Translations under genes and position numbers: made by a program | Notes under the pieces: model-generated | The model's input: the letters and a program-made list of their open reading frames with translations, nothing else | Databases searched by the model: none | Told to the model about the DNA's origin: nothing | Shown here: positions 36,614 through 50,060 of the stretch, piece by piece | Layout: every line of letters begins with the position of its first letter | How positions within the stretch are numbered: position 1 is the stretch's first letter | Origin: Terfezia claveryi | Taxonomy: Eukaryota; Ascomycota; Pezizomycetes; Pezizales; Pezizaceae | NCBI GenBank assembly: GCA_015179025.1 | Contig: WHUX01000135.1 | Coordinates: forward strand, 62,001 to 126,000 | DNA length: 64,000 nucleotides | Reading direction: 5' to 3'

Positions 36614-39600
36614 ATGACTTGGCCAACTCCTCTTCTTCCTTCTCCCCCTCCTCCCACTACAGCAGCAACAGAATCAATTACTTCTACTTCTACTGCCACT
36701 CATACTCCCCCTATTCCTCCGCCTATAGTCACAATACAGACAGCTAGGAGGAATCATGATGCCGAAGAAATGGCTTCGAGGATTGAGAGGTTACAGGAGT
36801 CGCGAGGGGGTGTGGAGGGAAGCACGAGGGAGAGGCTGTACAGGAAGCTTGTGGAGGAGGGGTTTATCACTAGAGTGGCGAATGCTAAGGAAAAAGTGGG
36901 GAGGGAGGTCAAGAAGGAGCCGAGGATGGGAGGAGGTGAGGAGGTGGGTATTGGGGGTATGGGGCCGATGGTGGCTGATAATGTGAAGAGAGGATCGGAG
37001 GAGGTGGGAGTTGAGAATGGGAAGGGTTTAGACAACATGAGGATTGCACGCAATGCAGAGAGAGCGCTTCGACCCGGGGCAGTCAACCTTCAGTATGACC
37101 CGATTCAACAAGGTACGAAGGAGAGAGAAGAAATTAACCTTAGCGGTGGTGGAGGGGTATTGAAGGGAATACCAACGCACAGCAGGCAGCGAGAAGAGGG
37201 CAGCATATCGAAGTTTGGTGAAGCTCAACTTGGCAGCCACGATCAACAACATTGCCAAGTCGATACTCCACCGGCTGGTCATAGGGCAGGTTCAGCTAGG
37301 GTCCTGGTATCGCCAGTCACACAAGTGCATTCCACTTCCACTTCTCTTTCAGCATCACAACATTCATCAAAATCCAGCACTGCAAACCGAGTTACTGTGA
37401 GCAGTACTCAACAGCCAGGTATGACCATTTCACACCCCAATAGTTATAAACCCAGTAGCGAGTCTACAAGCGACCTAGATCTATGAAATGCGTCTTTGGG
37501 CAAGTCTGAGGAATGCGACTATTCCAAGGATGTGAAGCATAGAGTAGTGATGCTAACTTGCGTGCAGAACGAATTCAAGAACAAACAACCGTTTCAGTCA
37601 ATATGCCACCAGAACCTCTTGGAGATCGGCTACTGAGATGCGCTACAAAACGCAGTTTTGCGAGGACTGAGGTTAAAACTCACGTCTTAAATGAGGCTTC
37701 AACGGTAAACACTCCTCCGGCCCCGGGCCCTTCAGTCCCAGAACCTGCAGGAGATCGGGCCCTGAGGCGCTCCACGAGAGCTTCTATGAAGGCTCAGGCT
37801 ACAATTCACGCCTCATACGAGGTTCTAACAGAAGATACTCCTCTAGCACTGGGCCCTTCAGTCCCAGAGCCAGCACCACTATCTCCCATTACGCCCGTTT
37901 GGCAAGAGCTACCAAAACATCAAGCACAAACTACCACCGCAGTCAATATGTCACCAGAACCTGCAGGTGTCCTGAGACGCTCTGCGGGGGCTCTGGCTCC
38001 GGCCCCTTCAGTCCCAGAACCAGCATCACTGTCTCCCATTACGCCCGTCTCGCAAGAGCTACCAAAACAAGATGAGCGGAAATCAATCCCCGCAAAACAG
38101 GCTCCCCACGTACAGTCCACTAAGCCAAAGCCGAAGCCGAGGAGAGAGAAACGTTTACCGTCACCTGTTCGGGTCCCTGGACATTCATATACCTCAACTG
38201 GACGCCACCATACAAAGTGTAAACAATGTAATGTGGTGCGCGACCTCGAGGTCGCTCGCATGAGAGCCGAGTTGCCCGCAAAGTGCCCTGACCCAATATT
38301 GCGCAAAACTGCCCCATTTGGCCATTACCCAGATGATGAGGATTGGCAGAAAACGAGCATGGCTCGTAGAAATTTAGAGACGAGAAACCCGTTTTTGGGT
38401 AGTACCTCTTCCTCATTGACCAGCGAAATGGCTGGTCATATGCCAAGTACTGGGATGGGAATTAGAAGTCGCACGGAAGGTGGGGCGTGGGATATGCCTC
38501 CAGTATCCATGTACACTGGTACCCCCAGCGGCGTTGATAGTGCTAGACAGGAAGATCAAGACGCGCAGGGGGCGTATGGGCCTGATTCTCTACAGAGTGG
38601 TGAAAGGGATCCAAATATCTCGAGAGCCAGGCAAGAGGACCTCAATTTTCTGGTCAGGACGAACCAAATAACTGCTTTAGACCTATTAGCTGAAGTTGCG
38701 TTGGCGGACTGGAGGCCCGAGCCACCAAGACCTTGGACAGGAAGACCGACCTTTCCGGAAAGTAATATGCGAGGGGTGAGAGAGGACCCGAAGTTGAATT
38801 ATGGGAGGCGGGAATGCTTTACAGAGGAGGATAGGGCCATGACCACTCGGGCCATGGCCACTAGGGACGATACGATTTATGAGGGTGAGATATGTAACCA
38901 GAAATCAAATGGAAGAGATACTTTTCCAACAGGGACGCCTGGGCAGGGCTGGAATGAGAATAGAGCTATTCGGGACGCTCAAGAGGATATATACTATGCA
39001 TATCTTCATGATAAAAAGCATACCCTGGACATGGCACGAGAGCCAATCCTGTATGGTCAAGGAACTAATCAGTATGCTCCACGGGATTTCGGTGGGACAG
39101 ATCTTGGGACTCCCGCATTTCACGCGCCGGTTACGCCCATTATGGAGAGACATATTTTCAAGGTGAATCAGGGCGAGTCCAAGCATTGGTACTCCTTGAT
39201 GTATAGTCCTATCACAAATGCGATGCAGGGAGATTATGAGACTACGATACCGATGTTGGACTTGAATCACCAACGGCAGGTGTTTGGGCAATACACTATG
39301 GAAAGGGAAGGGCCGGCTGCCTTGGAAGAAAATGAGGCTGAAGAAGCGTTCATACTTCACCTCGCTGCTGAAGCACCTAATGTTGACAGGAATGTCAGAG
39401 CCGTAAAGGGGGTGTGGAAAGCCGCAAAGAACGAGGAGAAGGGATCGAGGTGGCGCCGACCAGGATCTCGTTGCTGAAAGAGTTGTTCCCAAGATTGGTT
39501 TGGGGAATTCTAAGAGGAAGGTTGAAGAGCAGCGCCTTGGCAGGAAGGAAGAGGTTGACCCAGATAAGACCGATACGGATAGTGAACTGGAGATCAGTCG

Positions 39601-40135
39601 TAGCCAATCTTGGAAACCTTCGACAGAAAAGGGTGCTATCGCCGAATACACAATGGGAATGAAGGCGGCGACTCAGGTTGAGAGTGGCGGGAAACGATCA
39701 GCAACAGATGCGGAGCTTGAGAAAGATAAAATTCAGTGGAAGAGAGCCAAGATGGACGGAGACAAAGCGACGATGCTTCAACATTTCTCTGAGGGCGAGA
39801 AGGAAAGTAGCAGTGGAAATGGGGTTAAGCCGGCGAAGCCCGTAATCGGCTTTTTTACGGAAGAATTGATTCAGATGATTTTGCCGAAGAACGTCCCTTT
39901 TGAATCCGAAAAGGCGGAACTAGATGGAGGGGAGAAGGAAAATCAAGTGATTAAAGAGGGAAACAAAGTGAAGGTTCGTCCGTCCCCTGACGGAGGAAAG
40001 CAAGGTGGAAATGGTGTAGGAGCAGAGAAGTCGGCGATTGGGCTGTTTAATCAGATTTTGCCAAAGGACGTGGAGGAACTCGAAGAGGGGGAAATCTACG
40101 AGGGTAAAGTTAAGGGGGGGTCAAAGAGTTTGTAG
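36614..40135 (+). CDS. Large low-complexity protein of unknown function with internal repeats
   Basis: Three exons, 36614-37418, 37568-39402 and 39464-40135, are joined by a 149-nt GTATGA..CAG intron and a 61-nt GTAAAG..CAG intron. Phases close to give about 1,103 aa. I recognise no known domain. The N-terminus is Pro/Thr/Ser-rich, followed by a charged helix (RIERLQESRGG). A middle part carries three imperfect copies of a unit like PPEPLGDRLLR / VPEPAGDRALRRSTR / SPEPAGVLRRS, each linked to SLSPITPV..QELPK. A short Cys pair (KCKQCNVVRDLEVARMRAE) lies near residue 500. The C-terminal 220 residues are highly charged and contain a duplicated motif, VIGFFTEELIQMILPKN and AIGLFNQILPKD. A nuclear or scaffold role is only a guess from the charge. 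Confidence 0.6.
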
Positions 40136-43100
40136 GAATATGGTAGCAATAGGGTAGGGTGCTTTTACATGGAAGTGGGGAAGTAAGCGGTAGTTTGTTT
40201 GGGGGGGGGGGGGGGTAATTGAATTTCCCGAGGTGAGGCGGAAGTGGAGAGGAAAAAGTAGAAATTTGGATGTTTTTTGGATTTGTTTGCTCTTGTCGTG
40301 TACTTTTGGGTACTAGTACTTGAGTATACATATCTACGTGCAATTGTTTTTGCTAAAATGGCTTGGAGATTGATGGAGGGGTTTGTAGGGAGTGTCTTCT
40401 GCTTTGACTATTTAGTATGTTCCTAGCTAGATTTTTTGCTCTGATATCTTTTCTATTCCTTTTAAAGAGGGTGGAGGGGCGGATGAAAGGGAAGACGGTG
40501 CAGGATATAAGGGGGGAAGAAGGGAGAGAGGGATGTAGCGTGTGATTAACAGCTAACATTTAGCAATTGATGGCTTTTCTGAATGATTTTATTTAGCATA
40601 ATCCAAGTTTGGCGGTGAATCATGATCTTACTCGAAGCTACATGTGCACCTAGGTATGCGACTTCGAGATTTTACTGACAATATAAATATTATTCCGCAA
40701 GAATTTTTAGGTCTTTGGTATGTGACGCTGTTAGTGTGCTGTGCGCGGGATTCATGCTCGTGAGTATTTACACTGATCTTTGTCTGCCCAGGCTACCTAA
40801 GAACGAAACGGCCGATGCCCCTTAAGGCCCTCTGCCCCCTACTTTTCTTATAACACTCAGGTTCCCAACCTTCCCACCGGTCGATGTATTACTCGGTAGC
40901 GGTACTGTTCCTAGACCGTGTAAGCTAATTCACGCAATGCTCAGCAATTTGTACGGGAGGCAGTCCGCGGATAGCCAAGCTTCACAGATGGTTTACAGCC
41001 TCGACAGCTACCCATTCTTACAAACCCCTTTCTCAAGATTGTTCGACTTCACACTCTATTCACATGTTTCCCGCTCTTCCCTTTGCCTTGTGGGGAAGCC
41101 TACAACCCTTCCTCAAACCAGCGGGTGTTTCCTGGAGCCCTCATTCTTTACCCTCGACTATCCATAGACCGTGCATACGCTTACGAGACTAACGCATACA
41201 GCAATAAAACTACTTTACGCAGGCAGGTGGAGCCTTACGACAAAGGCGTAGTCATTTTTTTTTTGGAGAGGTGGGTTGATCCTGCACCCTATTAAGATTC
41301 AATCCCCAGCTCTTCCTAGGCAGTGCCTGAAGAGGCAAACTTATCAGTTGAGGACAAACCCTCGTTTGTCCTCAGAGACGCCAATATCCCTTCAGGCTCA
41401 GGAATGTGTCAAATACAGAAGGCGTATGTATAAGACACAGTACCGCCAGGGGCCCTGTAGCTCGTGCCCATATATCAAACATCAAACAGAAAAAGGATAA
41501 AGTAGAACGTGCTCCTAGCATCACCCGTAAACACCAATCGACGTCAGACTCATAAACAGTGTCCCAGTGACGGATAGGCCATGGAGATCCCGTACGTACA
41601 ATATACCCTGCCAGCTACAGTCCCACCAGGACTCCAGTGACACATACAGTGCTAAAGATACGTAGGCTCCCCATATATCAAGCGGGAAGGAGGTGAAGAA
41701 GGGCGGGCCCCTGGCCGAACTCGTGGATGCCGCCAATCCACTAGAGTCGGTGGTTTGCCCTCTCTTACACGCTCACAGACAAGCCCTGGGCAGTATCAAG
41801 GACTGGGAGGATCTCGACCGCCCAATCTGGATCGAAGAGGAAGAGGAGGATAATTGGGATGCGGTAGAAGCCTTTTTCGGTTTTTTGTACAAGTGGATGG
41901 TTGGAAGGAGGCACTGAGACATGTAGGGCAGTGCAGGCATTTAGCGTTTTTGGGCATCAGACAAATATCCATTCATGCTAGGATGGGCTGGCCTTAGCTG
42001 GTCGGTAGCACATTATGATTTTCCTTACTTACATTTCTATTTCATCTTACATGTTCCTATCTCATTTTCACATATGCATTTCTTGGACACGGGTCTCTGT
42101 CAGGCCTCTCGGGGTCATCCGCTATCGCGGTTAATGACAGCACGGGGGCCCCGTCCCACATGTATTTATCTTTGCTTTCTGCGCGCCGGACCTGGCAGAT
42201 TAACTTTCCTTTTCCTGAATCCAGCCGGGTTTCCGGGTGGCTCTTCATGGTCCCCTTACTGGGACCGAATAAGAGTAACAAGTATTTAAAAAATAAAAAA
42301 AAAACTAGAGTCGGTAGTCGAAGCCAGCGTAAGTGAATATCCTAGTTACTATAATATACGCTGAATTCAAGGACGAATCATTCCTGATCATTACCAGAAC
42401 TATGCCTTGCTCACCCAGACAAGATTTCCTCTTTGAATCCAAAAACAACTCCGCCCATCTGCATCTGGCTTGAAAAGTACAGCCGAACCTCTCGCGTTGG
42501 GTCAGCTCTTACTAGATATCCTCTCTTATTCTGGCCCCAGTCTACCCAATGACCAATGAGGGAGCAATGACACAGATAGATTTAGTTAGACCAAGGCAGC
42601 TGCGACAGAAGCACCGTCCCCTCCCCCTCCCGAAGCTTCTCCTCGCATGGGCCGGTTGTGAACACGATATCAATTACTAGCAGGAAAAGGAGGATCGAGA
42701 AGAGATAAAATTAGCAGCCGCTAGCGGAGAAGAAGGGGCCCTGGAAGATGAACTCAACTGACCCGTAAATTCGCCTGAGTGGCTCGTCATGGGCCCGCAT
42801 ACGGGTAATGAGTTCTTTTTTTCTTTTTTCCTTTAACAAAAAGGATGAAGAGAAGTCGCGAAGTCAGTGGAGATATGAGGAAAATGAGGAGGGAAAGGAT
42901 GTAATCGAAGCGGGTTCTCCGCCATACCGTTCTACAGTAGTTCAATATCGTCCACGAGAATTGGAAGTGGTGCAGGGAGGGGCTGGAGATAGTCAAAATT
43001 TAGAGGCTTCCCCATTTGGTCCAGAGCGGAGACGGAGGCATAGACATAGGAGATTAGGGTATTTTACCTCCGCTCATACTCTATTTACCACCGGGAGTGG

Positions 43101-45800
43101 GCAGGGAGCGGCCCGGGGTTGGGTAATCGCCTGGCCATCCTAGAGGCTAGATAGTTTAATACTATATAGTTATCTACTCGTGCCCGCCCAAGCTTAGCTT
43201 GAAGATGAAATCAACTTGTAGCTAGCCCCAGATTATAGGATTATAAATAACGGTAACTCATGACCGCTACGATACAAACTAGAGCAGAATGGTAGTGCAT
43301 GAAGTCCATAAGGCTATGGCAAAATATTACCAAAAACCGCTATGTAGACAACTGGCTGAGGAGGGGAATCAAAGTTTTCCCAGGATCTCCCTACCAAACA
43401 AACCTCGAGTTATTGATCATAATTATACTTGAGTATAGTATATATATCTTACTGTAGTCAGATTGCGTATATGTAGTGAGTGGTAGTAGGTAACTTAATG
43501 GGTGCTTGTATAATATAGTGGGACCAGCATAACCAAGGGGGGGTGGGTTTGCAATGTAACTACCCGAAATAGCTATAGAGCCAAGGGTATGTACAGCTCA
43601 ATTGATTGTGACCTCATGGTCTCAGGTCTAATGTAAATCAATAGGTAATGCTAAATTCCGCCGCGAGATAGTAATCAATTCTTCACCTTTTTATTTGCCT
43701 AAGGCCTGCTGTTCAAAGTTTTCATCCGTATACGAGTACCAATACTATCATTGGTGCTTCTTCATTACGCCCACATGATTCCAGCAACAAGTAACCCCAG
43801 GGCTACTTCCCTAAGCCCTAGCTGAAATATATTCGAATACACGCGTGGAATATTCCCCAATGCTATTTTCACGCTTGAAAAAGATACTCACAAAAACTCA
43901 TGAGTTGTTCCATCCGATAAAGGAGTACCACTTGAGTACGAGGGTTGGGCACGAGATCACGAGGCTAATACTATTCGACTCTAGTAGGATTAACCCCGCT
44001 GTTGAGCTAGGTAATGGAATGTTTTTCCGAGGCTGACAGCCCTCCCAATCAATGAAAGCGTTACCGTTAATCCTGACCCCATCCCGCATCTAATCCTCCA
44101 CGTTTGCAGACCAAAGCGTGGTTTGGAACCATGGGTTGGTTTCCGTATTCAGGTGGCATATCATGTACAGTGCTGATCATCAACTTGCATCAAGCTTGAT
44201 GCACCAGTGAGCTAGGCTCTCCATGGAAATATCACCGAGAGGATGTAGCCCAGAGAAAATATGGCTCAGCTGACAGCAGGGCCAAATCATTTAAAGACAG
44301 ATTCCCTAGGATAATATCTTATTGATTGATCATCACTTTATGAGAGCCTTAACTCACTCATGCAGGTACCAAACAAATTCTCCCATATGTCTGGAATAAA
44401 TTAAATTACAGTACTCAAATAATCATCGAGTTTCCCAAGGGGCACGGAGGTTTAAAGCTTCTTAGAGAATCCCTTGATGTACGACAAATAACACATTAAT
44501 CAGTACCCACCCTAGTTTGACACATTGGGCAACGTTGAATCGGAGCAGATTCTCATATATTGCGAGTACTCCACCAGGGGTTCTCTCCATAAGGTATACT
44601 CTCCAGTGTGTTTATGTTTTTTTCCTCCAGGACATACGGCGTTGTGGTGATTATGGCAAACAAACATTTTTGCAAACAAGCCGCTTTCCAGGACATGTCA
44701 TAGGACAAGCCTACTGAAAGACTGAAAGACTCGTGGTATATTGTCTGGAGCTTTTATTGATCAGTTCCCGGATAGCCAGGAGCTACCGGTATATTATTTT
44801 CTCACCTAGGTCCGTAAGCAATCTATTATATAGTTTTCACATGAGGCATTATTAAGCTAGATATCGATCAATACGGAGCAGCTGCAGCTTCCGGTTTTGG
44901 ACTATTGGAGCGCTATAGGTGAGCCAACCCGGCGGATCCCCTCCACGTATCCAGGGTAGGCTTATTATTATTATTGGCTTATTATTATTGGCTTACGGGA
45001 GGTTTTATTTCAGCTGTTAGGAATGTAGGTACCCGGCATGGACTTGGCGGACGTTCGAAAACAGCCAGCACTGGTACTAGCAAAGCCCTGCTGGGGAATT
45101 GGTTATTGCTAGCGCCAAAAGCAGAAACTACCCTTTCAGGTATTTAGGTGATAGCCAACTTCTCGGACTAACTAATAAGGCTTGAATGAGACAGATTCCA
45201 AAAAAAGTCTGGTGGCTGCTAGCTAAGCGACGGCTCTCCGGATAGCTCATTTGAAAACTCTCCAGATGGAGAAACTGTGGGCGGGGGGATGGGGAAGTAC
45301 TCTAGGACTTCTATACCAGTGTATCAAATGTGACATACATAAGTAATATATAAGCACCTCTCTTTCTTTCCCCCCCCCCCCCCCCAAAGAGGCAATACAA
45401 TAATCCGGTAGACGCATTACCGTACATCCCTGCTCACGGCAGGAGGAAGAGGTTAACTTGACTGCCTGAAACGGTAATACAACGGGCCGACGTTTGGCCT
45501 GCTATCCCTGCCAGATCTGAACCGCACCATCTGAGAAATATACATAATAATATACATATTATTGCTGGCCGGCATTGTTTTCTTGTACTTCCACGCACGT
45601 GAGAAGGACGGCAGGGCTAACATGGATAACTGCGATTTGGTGCGTAAGAAAAGTCAATAGGGAGGAACGCTAGCCTCTCCTGCACCGATGCTGTGCCATC
45701 AGACTTTACAGTTAAACTCATTTGCAGCAAAGAGCTTATCCGACAAGCTGTCAGGGAGGAGTTCCTACGTCTGTGGTCCCAACTCTCGTCAGATGTGTTG
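40136..45800. other. 5.7-kb gene-poor region with repeats
   Basis: No gene is recognised apart from the fragment of a dispersed repeat at 41.69-42.18 kb. Other items: a run of 13 or more G near 40201-40216, a 9-bp-arm palindrome (GAGGACAAA/TTTGTCCTC) near 41351-41374, a TTATTATTA/GGCTTA microsatellite near 44955-44995, and a C-run near 45370-45385. Confidence 0.5.
41693..42180 (+). repeat. Dispersed repeat, copy A, with a coding-like 5' part
   Basis: The frame 41693-41917 encodes an acidic peptide ending FFGFLYKWMVGRR. A corresponding peptide FVFGFIYKWMVGRG is encoded at about 61160-61210. Downstream, ATCCATTCATGCTAGGATGG and TCAGGCCTCTCGGGGTCATC are matched in order by copy B. The shared peptide implies that the repeat once carried a protein gene. 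The family is not recognised. Confidence 0.6.
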
Positions 45801-45808
45801 TATATAAA
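45801..45808 (+). promoter_or_regulatory. TATA-box-like element upstream of the hexose transporter
   Basis: TATATAAA lies 99 bp upstream of the transporter ATG, a normal distance for a fungal core promoter. Two SYGGRG-type sites (GCGGGG at 45281-45286 and CCCCGC at 45819-45824) match the carbon-repressor CreA consensus, but such short matches are common by chance. Confidence 0.4.
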
Positions 45809-45906
45809 TCCTGCCTCCCCCCGCTTGGGGCTCCCTCCGCTCCTTCGACCATCCTCCGGGGATATTTCCTTACCCAGCGCAGACACAGCACTATCTCAAT
45901 CTCAAG

Positions 45907-47566
45907 ATGCTCGGTATCCACAAGCCAGAGAGCGCTGCCGGGTCCTCGGGCCCAGCAATTGTCATTGGCATCTTCGTCGCCTTTGGCGGTATCCTCTTCG
46001 GGTATGGCTCAGCCTGCAACGCAAAGGGTAGTTGACCATAGCTAACGGCCTCGGCAGATACGACACTGGCACAATCAGTGGGATTCTTGCCATGGACTTC
46101 TGGGTAGAGCAGTTCGCAAGGCACAAGGACGAGCATGGAAAGCTTTACATCACGGCCTCCGAAACTTCGCTCATCGTCTCCATCCTCTCTGCCGGCACCA
46201 TCTGTGGAGCCTTGACTGCCGCTCCCTTCGGTGATTTCCTCGGTCGTCGGTGGGGCTTGATCGCCTCTTGTGCTGTTTTTTCTCTCGGTGTTGTTTTCCA
46301 GACTGCTGCTACTGCCACCGCCCTCTTCGCCGCCGGACGTTTTATCGCTGGATATGGTGTCGGTCTCGTCTCTGCACTCGGTAAGACCTCCCAATGCGAT
46401 AAATATAAACTATTGTTTTTCACGACTGTTAACAAATATCCACAGTTCCATTGTACCAATCTGAGTCTGCTCCAAAATGGATTCGTGGTACTATCGTCGG
46501 TGCCTATCAATTGGCTATCACGATTGGTCTCCTTTTTGCTGCCTGCGCGAATCAAGGCTCACATGCTCGCAAGGACTCGGGTTCCTACAGGATCCCAATC
46601 GCCATCCAGTTTCTCTGGGCTATCGTTCTCTCCATCGGGATGTTCATCCTTCCCGAGACCCCCCGTTACTTAATCAAACAAGGCAGGTACGATGAGGCTG
46701 CCAAGTCTATGAGCCGTCTCCGAAAGCTCCCAATTGACCATCCTGTCCTGATTGAGGAGTTGAATGAGATCAAGGCCAACCACGAGTATGAGAGTCAGGT
46801 AGCTTCTGGTGGATACATGGATTGCATTCGTGGGAGTATGCTCAAGAGGCTCTTGACAGGTATGGGTCTTCAGGCACTCCAGCAATTGACTGGTATCAAC
46901 TTCATCTTCTACTACGGAACAAATTTCTTCAAGAGTTCCGGTATCCAAAATCCTTTCTTGATCGGTCTCATCACGAGTTTGGTCAATGTCTTCTCCACCC
47001 TTCCCGGTCTATATTTGGTTGAGCGCATGGGTCGCCGTAACCTCCTCCTATTCGGTGCCATCGGTATGTGTGTCTGTCAATTCATTGTCGCCAGCGTCGG
47101 GATTACCAACTCAAACCTTGTCGCCAACAAGGTCCTCATTGCCTTTGTCTGTTTCTATATCTTCTTCTTTGCCTGCTCTTGGGGACCAGTCGCTTGGGTC
47201 GTTACCGGAGAGATGTTCCCTCTCAAGGTTCGTGCTAAAGCTTTGTCGATCACCACCGCCACCAACTGGGTCCTTAACTTCGCCATCGGTTATGCTACTC
47301 CATACCTTGTCGACCCCGGACCAGGTAACGCCAACTTGGGTGTCAAAGTGTTCTTTATCTGGGGAGGTTGCTGCTTTATTTGTATGTTGTTCGTCTACAT
47401 GTTCATATATGAGACCAAGGGTCTCTCTCTTGAGGAGATTGATGAGCTCTACGAAACCGTCAACTGGGCCTGGAATTCTATGCATTTCAAGCCCACTATT
47501 ACCTACCAGCAAAAGGTTCACCACAACGAGAAGACCAAAGTTGCTCATGTTCTTAGCGAGGCTTAA
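45907..47566 (+). CDS. MFS sugar transporter, high-affinity hexose type
   Basis: Three exons, 45907-46001, 46058-46380 and 46446-47566, join in phase to about 512 aa, the usual length for fungal hexose transporters with twelve membrane helices. Family signatures are all present: YDTGTISGIL after helix 1, GDFLGRRWG in loop 2-3, PETPRYLIKQGRYDEA before the central loop, QQLTGINFIFYYGTNFF in helix 7, ERMGRRNLL in loop 8-9, GEMFPLKVRAKALS, and ETKGLSLEEIDELYE after helix 12. It acts in the plasma membrane as a proton-coupled or facilitated monosaccharide carrier, most likely for glucose. Exact specificity and affinity are inferred from overall resemblance. Intron 1 is 56 nt and intron 2 is 65 nt. 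Confidence 0.92.
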
Positions 47567-49956
47567 ACAAAAAAAGACAATTATTTATCTGCGTCTTCTT
47601 TGGGTTCATTTCTGTTTTTACAAGTGTGCGGGCCTCATAACGCCCGGTTTCTGTTTGGACGGATGGATGGATGGATGTCATTAGCAATTTGTAAGCAAAG
47701 CGAGAAGCGTATGTGTATTTTGGTGGTAATGTTCATTTGTATAGCGACATCATGTATTGTATACTATAGCCGCTAGTCTAATGAAAGACTAATTTTCTCA
47801 CACTCAAACACGGAGCTCCTTGGTCGGGTCTATAAGCATCGTGACATGAGTGGATGATATTAGATCGGATCTATCCCGGGTTCCTGTGAAGTCATGTTTT
47901 AGCCTTCGCGATCCTTACTATCGGAAGCAAGACAGTTAATGCCGCGGCTATACTAGTAGCCATCGCAAACTTCACCTCGATTGAACCGATCAGGCGGAAA
48001 CTGGGGTAAATGTGCAAGGGTGGCGGCTTCGAGAATTTCTGGAGGGAAGGGGTGGTTATTACGCAAGAACTTGCGGCGGGGGGGCGGGGTATAACGTTAG
48101 CAGAGACTAAACTGTGTACAGTACAAACTCCGAGATTTTCAGTGAACGAACAAATGAATTAACAACTTTGCTTAGTTGCCCCCCTCCCCACCTGAGTAGA
48201 CGATGAGAACTTGAGAAGCTTTACTTTGCTTGTCCCTTTGACCTATATATTAATTACATTACATTAACATTACCTACGCGGGGTTTCCGCATATCGAACT
48301 GTGTGATCCACATTTACGGACATGGATTGACGTCGGTGACGTCATGACAGGTTGAACTGATTTCTCCAGATCTCGGGGCCGCTTACAAGTTGCTTATGCC
48401 TATCCCCAGTCAATGCTACAGGGTAAGGCCATGGCGAAAGAGTATCCTGATGTTGCTTAGTGGAATTCTCGGACTTTGAAGGCTCTTGCGTTGAGCAAAA
48501 GACCTCATTCGAACCAATGAGCTGAAGTTTCCTTTTTTTCTTTCTCGGCCCCTTAATGGTCATGTATATGATGTCTTTTTTACTTATTTATTTATTTATT
48601 TATTTATTTATCTATTTACTTGTTCCATTTTTAACCTAGCAATTGTTGATATCTATATTACGCCACACGCCACTAGGCAATCCAAGGGGGGTTCCGTTTG
48701 GCTTTCTCGGGGTTTCAGATTTATGAACGATGTTGCCCCAGATATGAGGCCACAAGGACAGGGCGAAGAAAGAATAGGAGGGGGGAAAGTGTGAGGTTTG
48801 ATTTCTTTTTTGCATGGGTATAGATAGAAGGGTGAGACTATGGGGTTTTTTTTTCGGGTCGGGTCGAAACGTTCGGCATCGGTCCGGGGTGTTTTTTCTT
48901 TTTTCTTTTTTTTTTTTTTGTGCCCCGTGGGGTATTTTGAATGTAAACCTGCAAAAAAAAACAAAAAAAAAAAGATGTCAAACAGCTATGGCTTGGAACT
49001 AACTGTTTGGTAGCCAGATAACCTTGAAAAAAGCTGTGAAACGTTTGTGAAAAAACCTAAAAGGTAACAGTCGTGATCGTGATGTAAACGTCAAGAAAAC
49101 ATTTGGTTCTCATCACCCTTTTTCTAGGTAGACCATTCTCAATAATATCATCGAATGACCCAGGAAAAAGATTAATCCCTCAAGTTCCAATAGTTACTTG
49201 AGAACAACGAGATCAAGCTACCTATTCTATTACACCGAGCAAAGCGGAAAAAAAAAAAAAAAAAAATCTAATTTATTTCAACCAAAACAAAATTAAATCT
49301 ATGGAAAAAGAATTTCCCCGAGATTTTTTTTTTTTTTTTTTTTTTTTCCGAAGTTCTGGGGAAAAAAATGGGTTGGTTGGTTATGTATGTACTGTAGACT
49401 ACATATGTATCGTTATATCGTATGTATAGAACATTTGTTGACTTTCTATCAAACGCGAACATGCGTTTTTTTTTTTTTTTTCCAACAAGGAACTTTGGCG
49501 ATACGCCGGCATCCGCCCTCCCCCTCCCCCTCCCCCTTCCCCTCCCCCCTTCCTCGGTAATTGTAATTGAATTCAATGGAAACACAAAAAAAAAAAAATA
49601 AAAAAAAAAATACTCCATTTCTATCTAGGGCCCCAACATTCCATAAATACCAACTTACATTCTTTACAAGGATACATACCTCGCAAGAAAAGGTTAGGGA
49701 TGTAACCTACCTACCCCACGTGAATCATCTCCATGTCCCACTTGCCCATTTTTTCGGATCTTTGGTTCCGCTTGTGTATTATTGCTTTCAGAGTATAGGA
49801 AGGGGCCTCAGCCGAACGAACCAGACTTTAATGGGGATTGTCATTGCATCCCCGCGGTATTCTGGTATCGTGGAGACTGGAGATCGCGCTGGGGTAGAGG
49901 GTAGTTGGGCTTTGCTTTTTTGTTTTGTGTGCGTGATGTACCTAGGTATATTTGAG

Positions 49957-50060
49957 GTATGTGTATATGTTCTGGGCCGCTCGAGGGCATCGGCCGCCCG
50001 CAGGCAGCATGCCCTCTGTGCCGGTCGCGGGCAAGTAATATAATTCCTCAATTTGGTAAA
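49957..50060 (+). repeat. Inverted repeat, left copy
   Basis: Running from GTATATGTTCTGGGCCGC through GCCGCCCGCAGGCAGCATGC to CCTCAATTTGGTAAAT, it matches the reverse complement of 51118-51219 along its length, with roughly one difference in five. The separation of about 1.1 kb and the orientation fit terminal inverted repeats of an element, or two independent insertions of one repeat. Confidence 0.65.

Noticed and set aside
38905..39651. 248-codon frame on the minus strand in the unknown large gene
   Set aside because: The + strand gives a consistent three-exon model through this region, while the minus frame has no splice context or domain.
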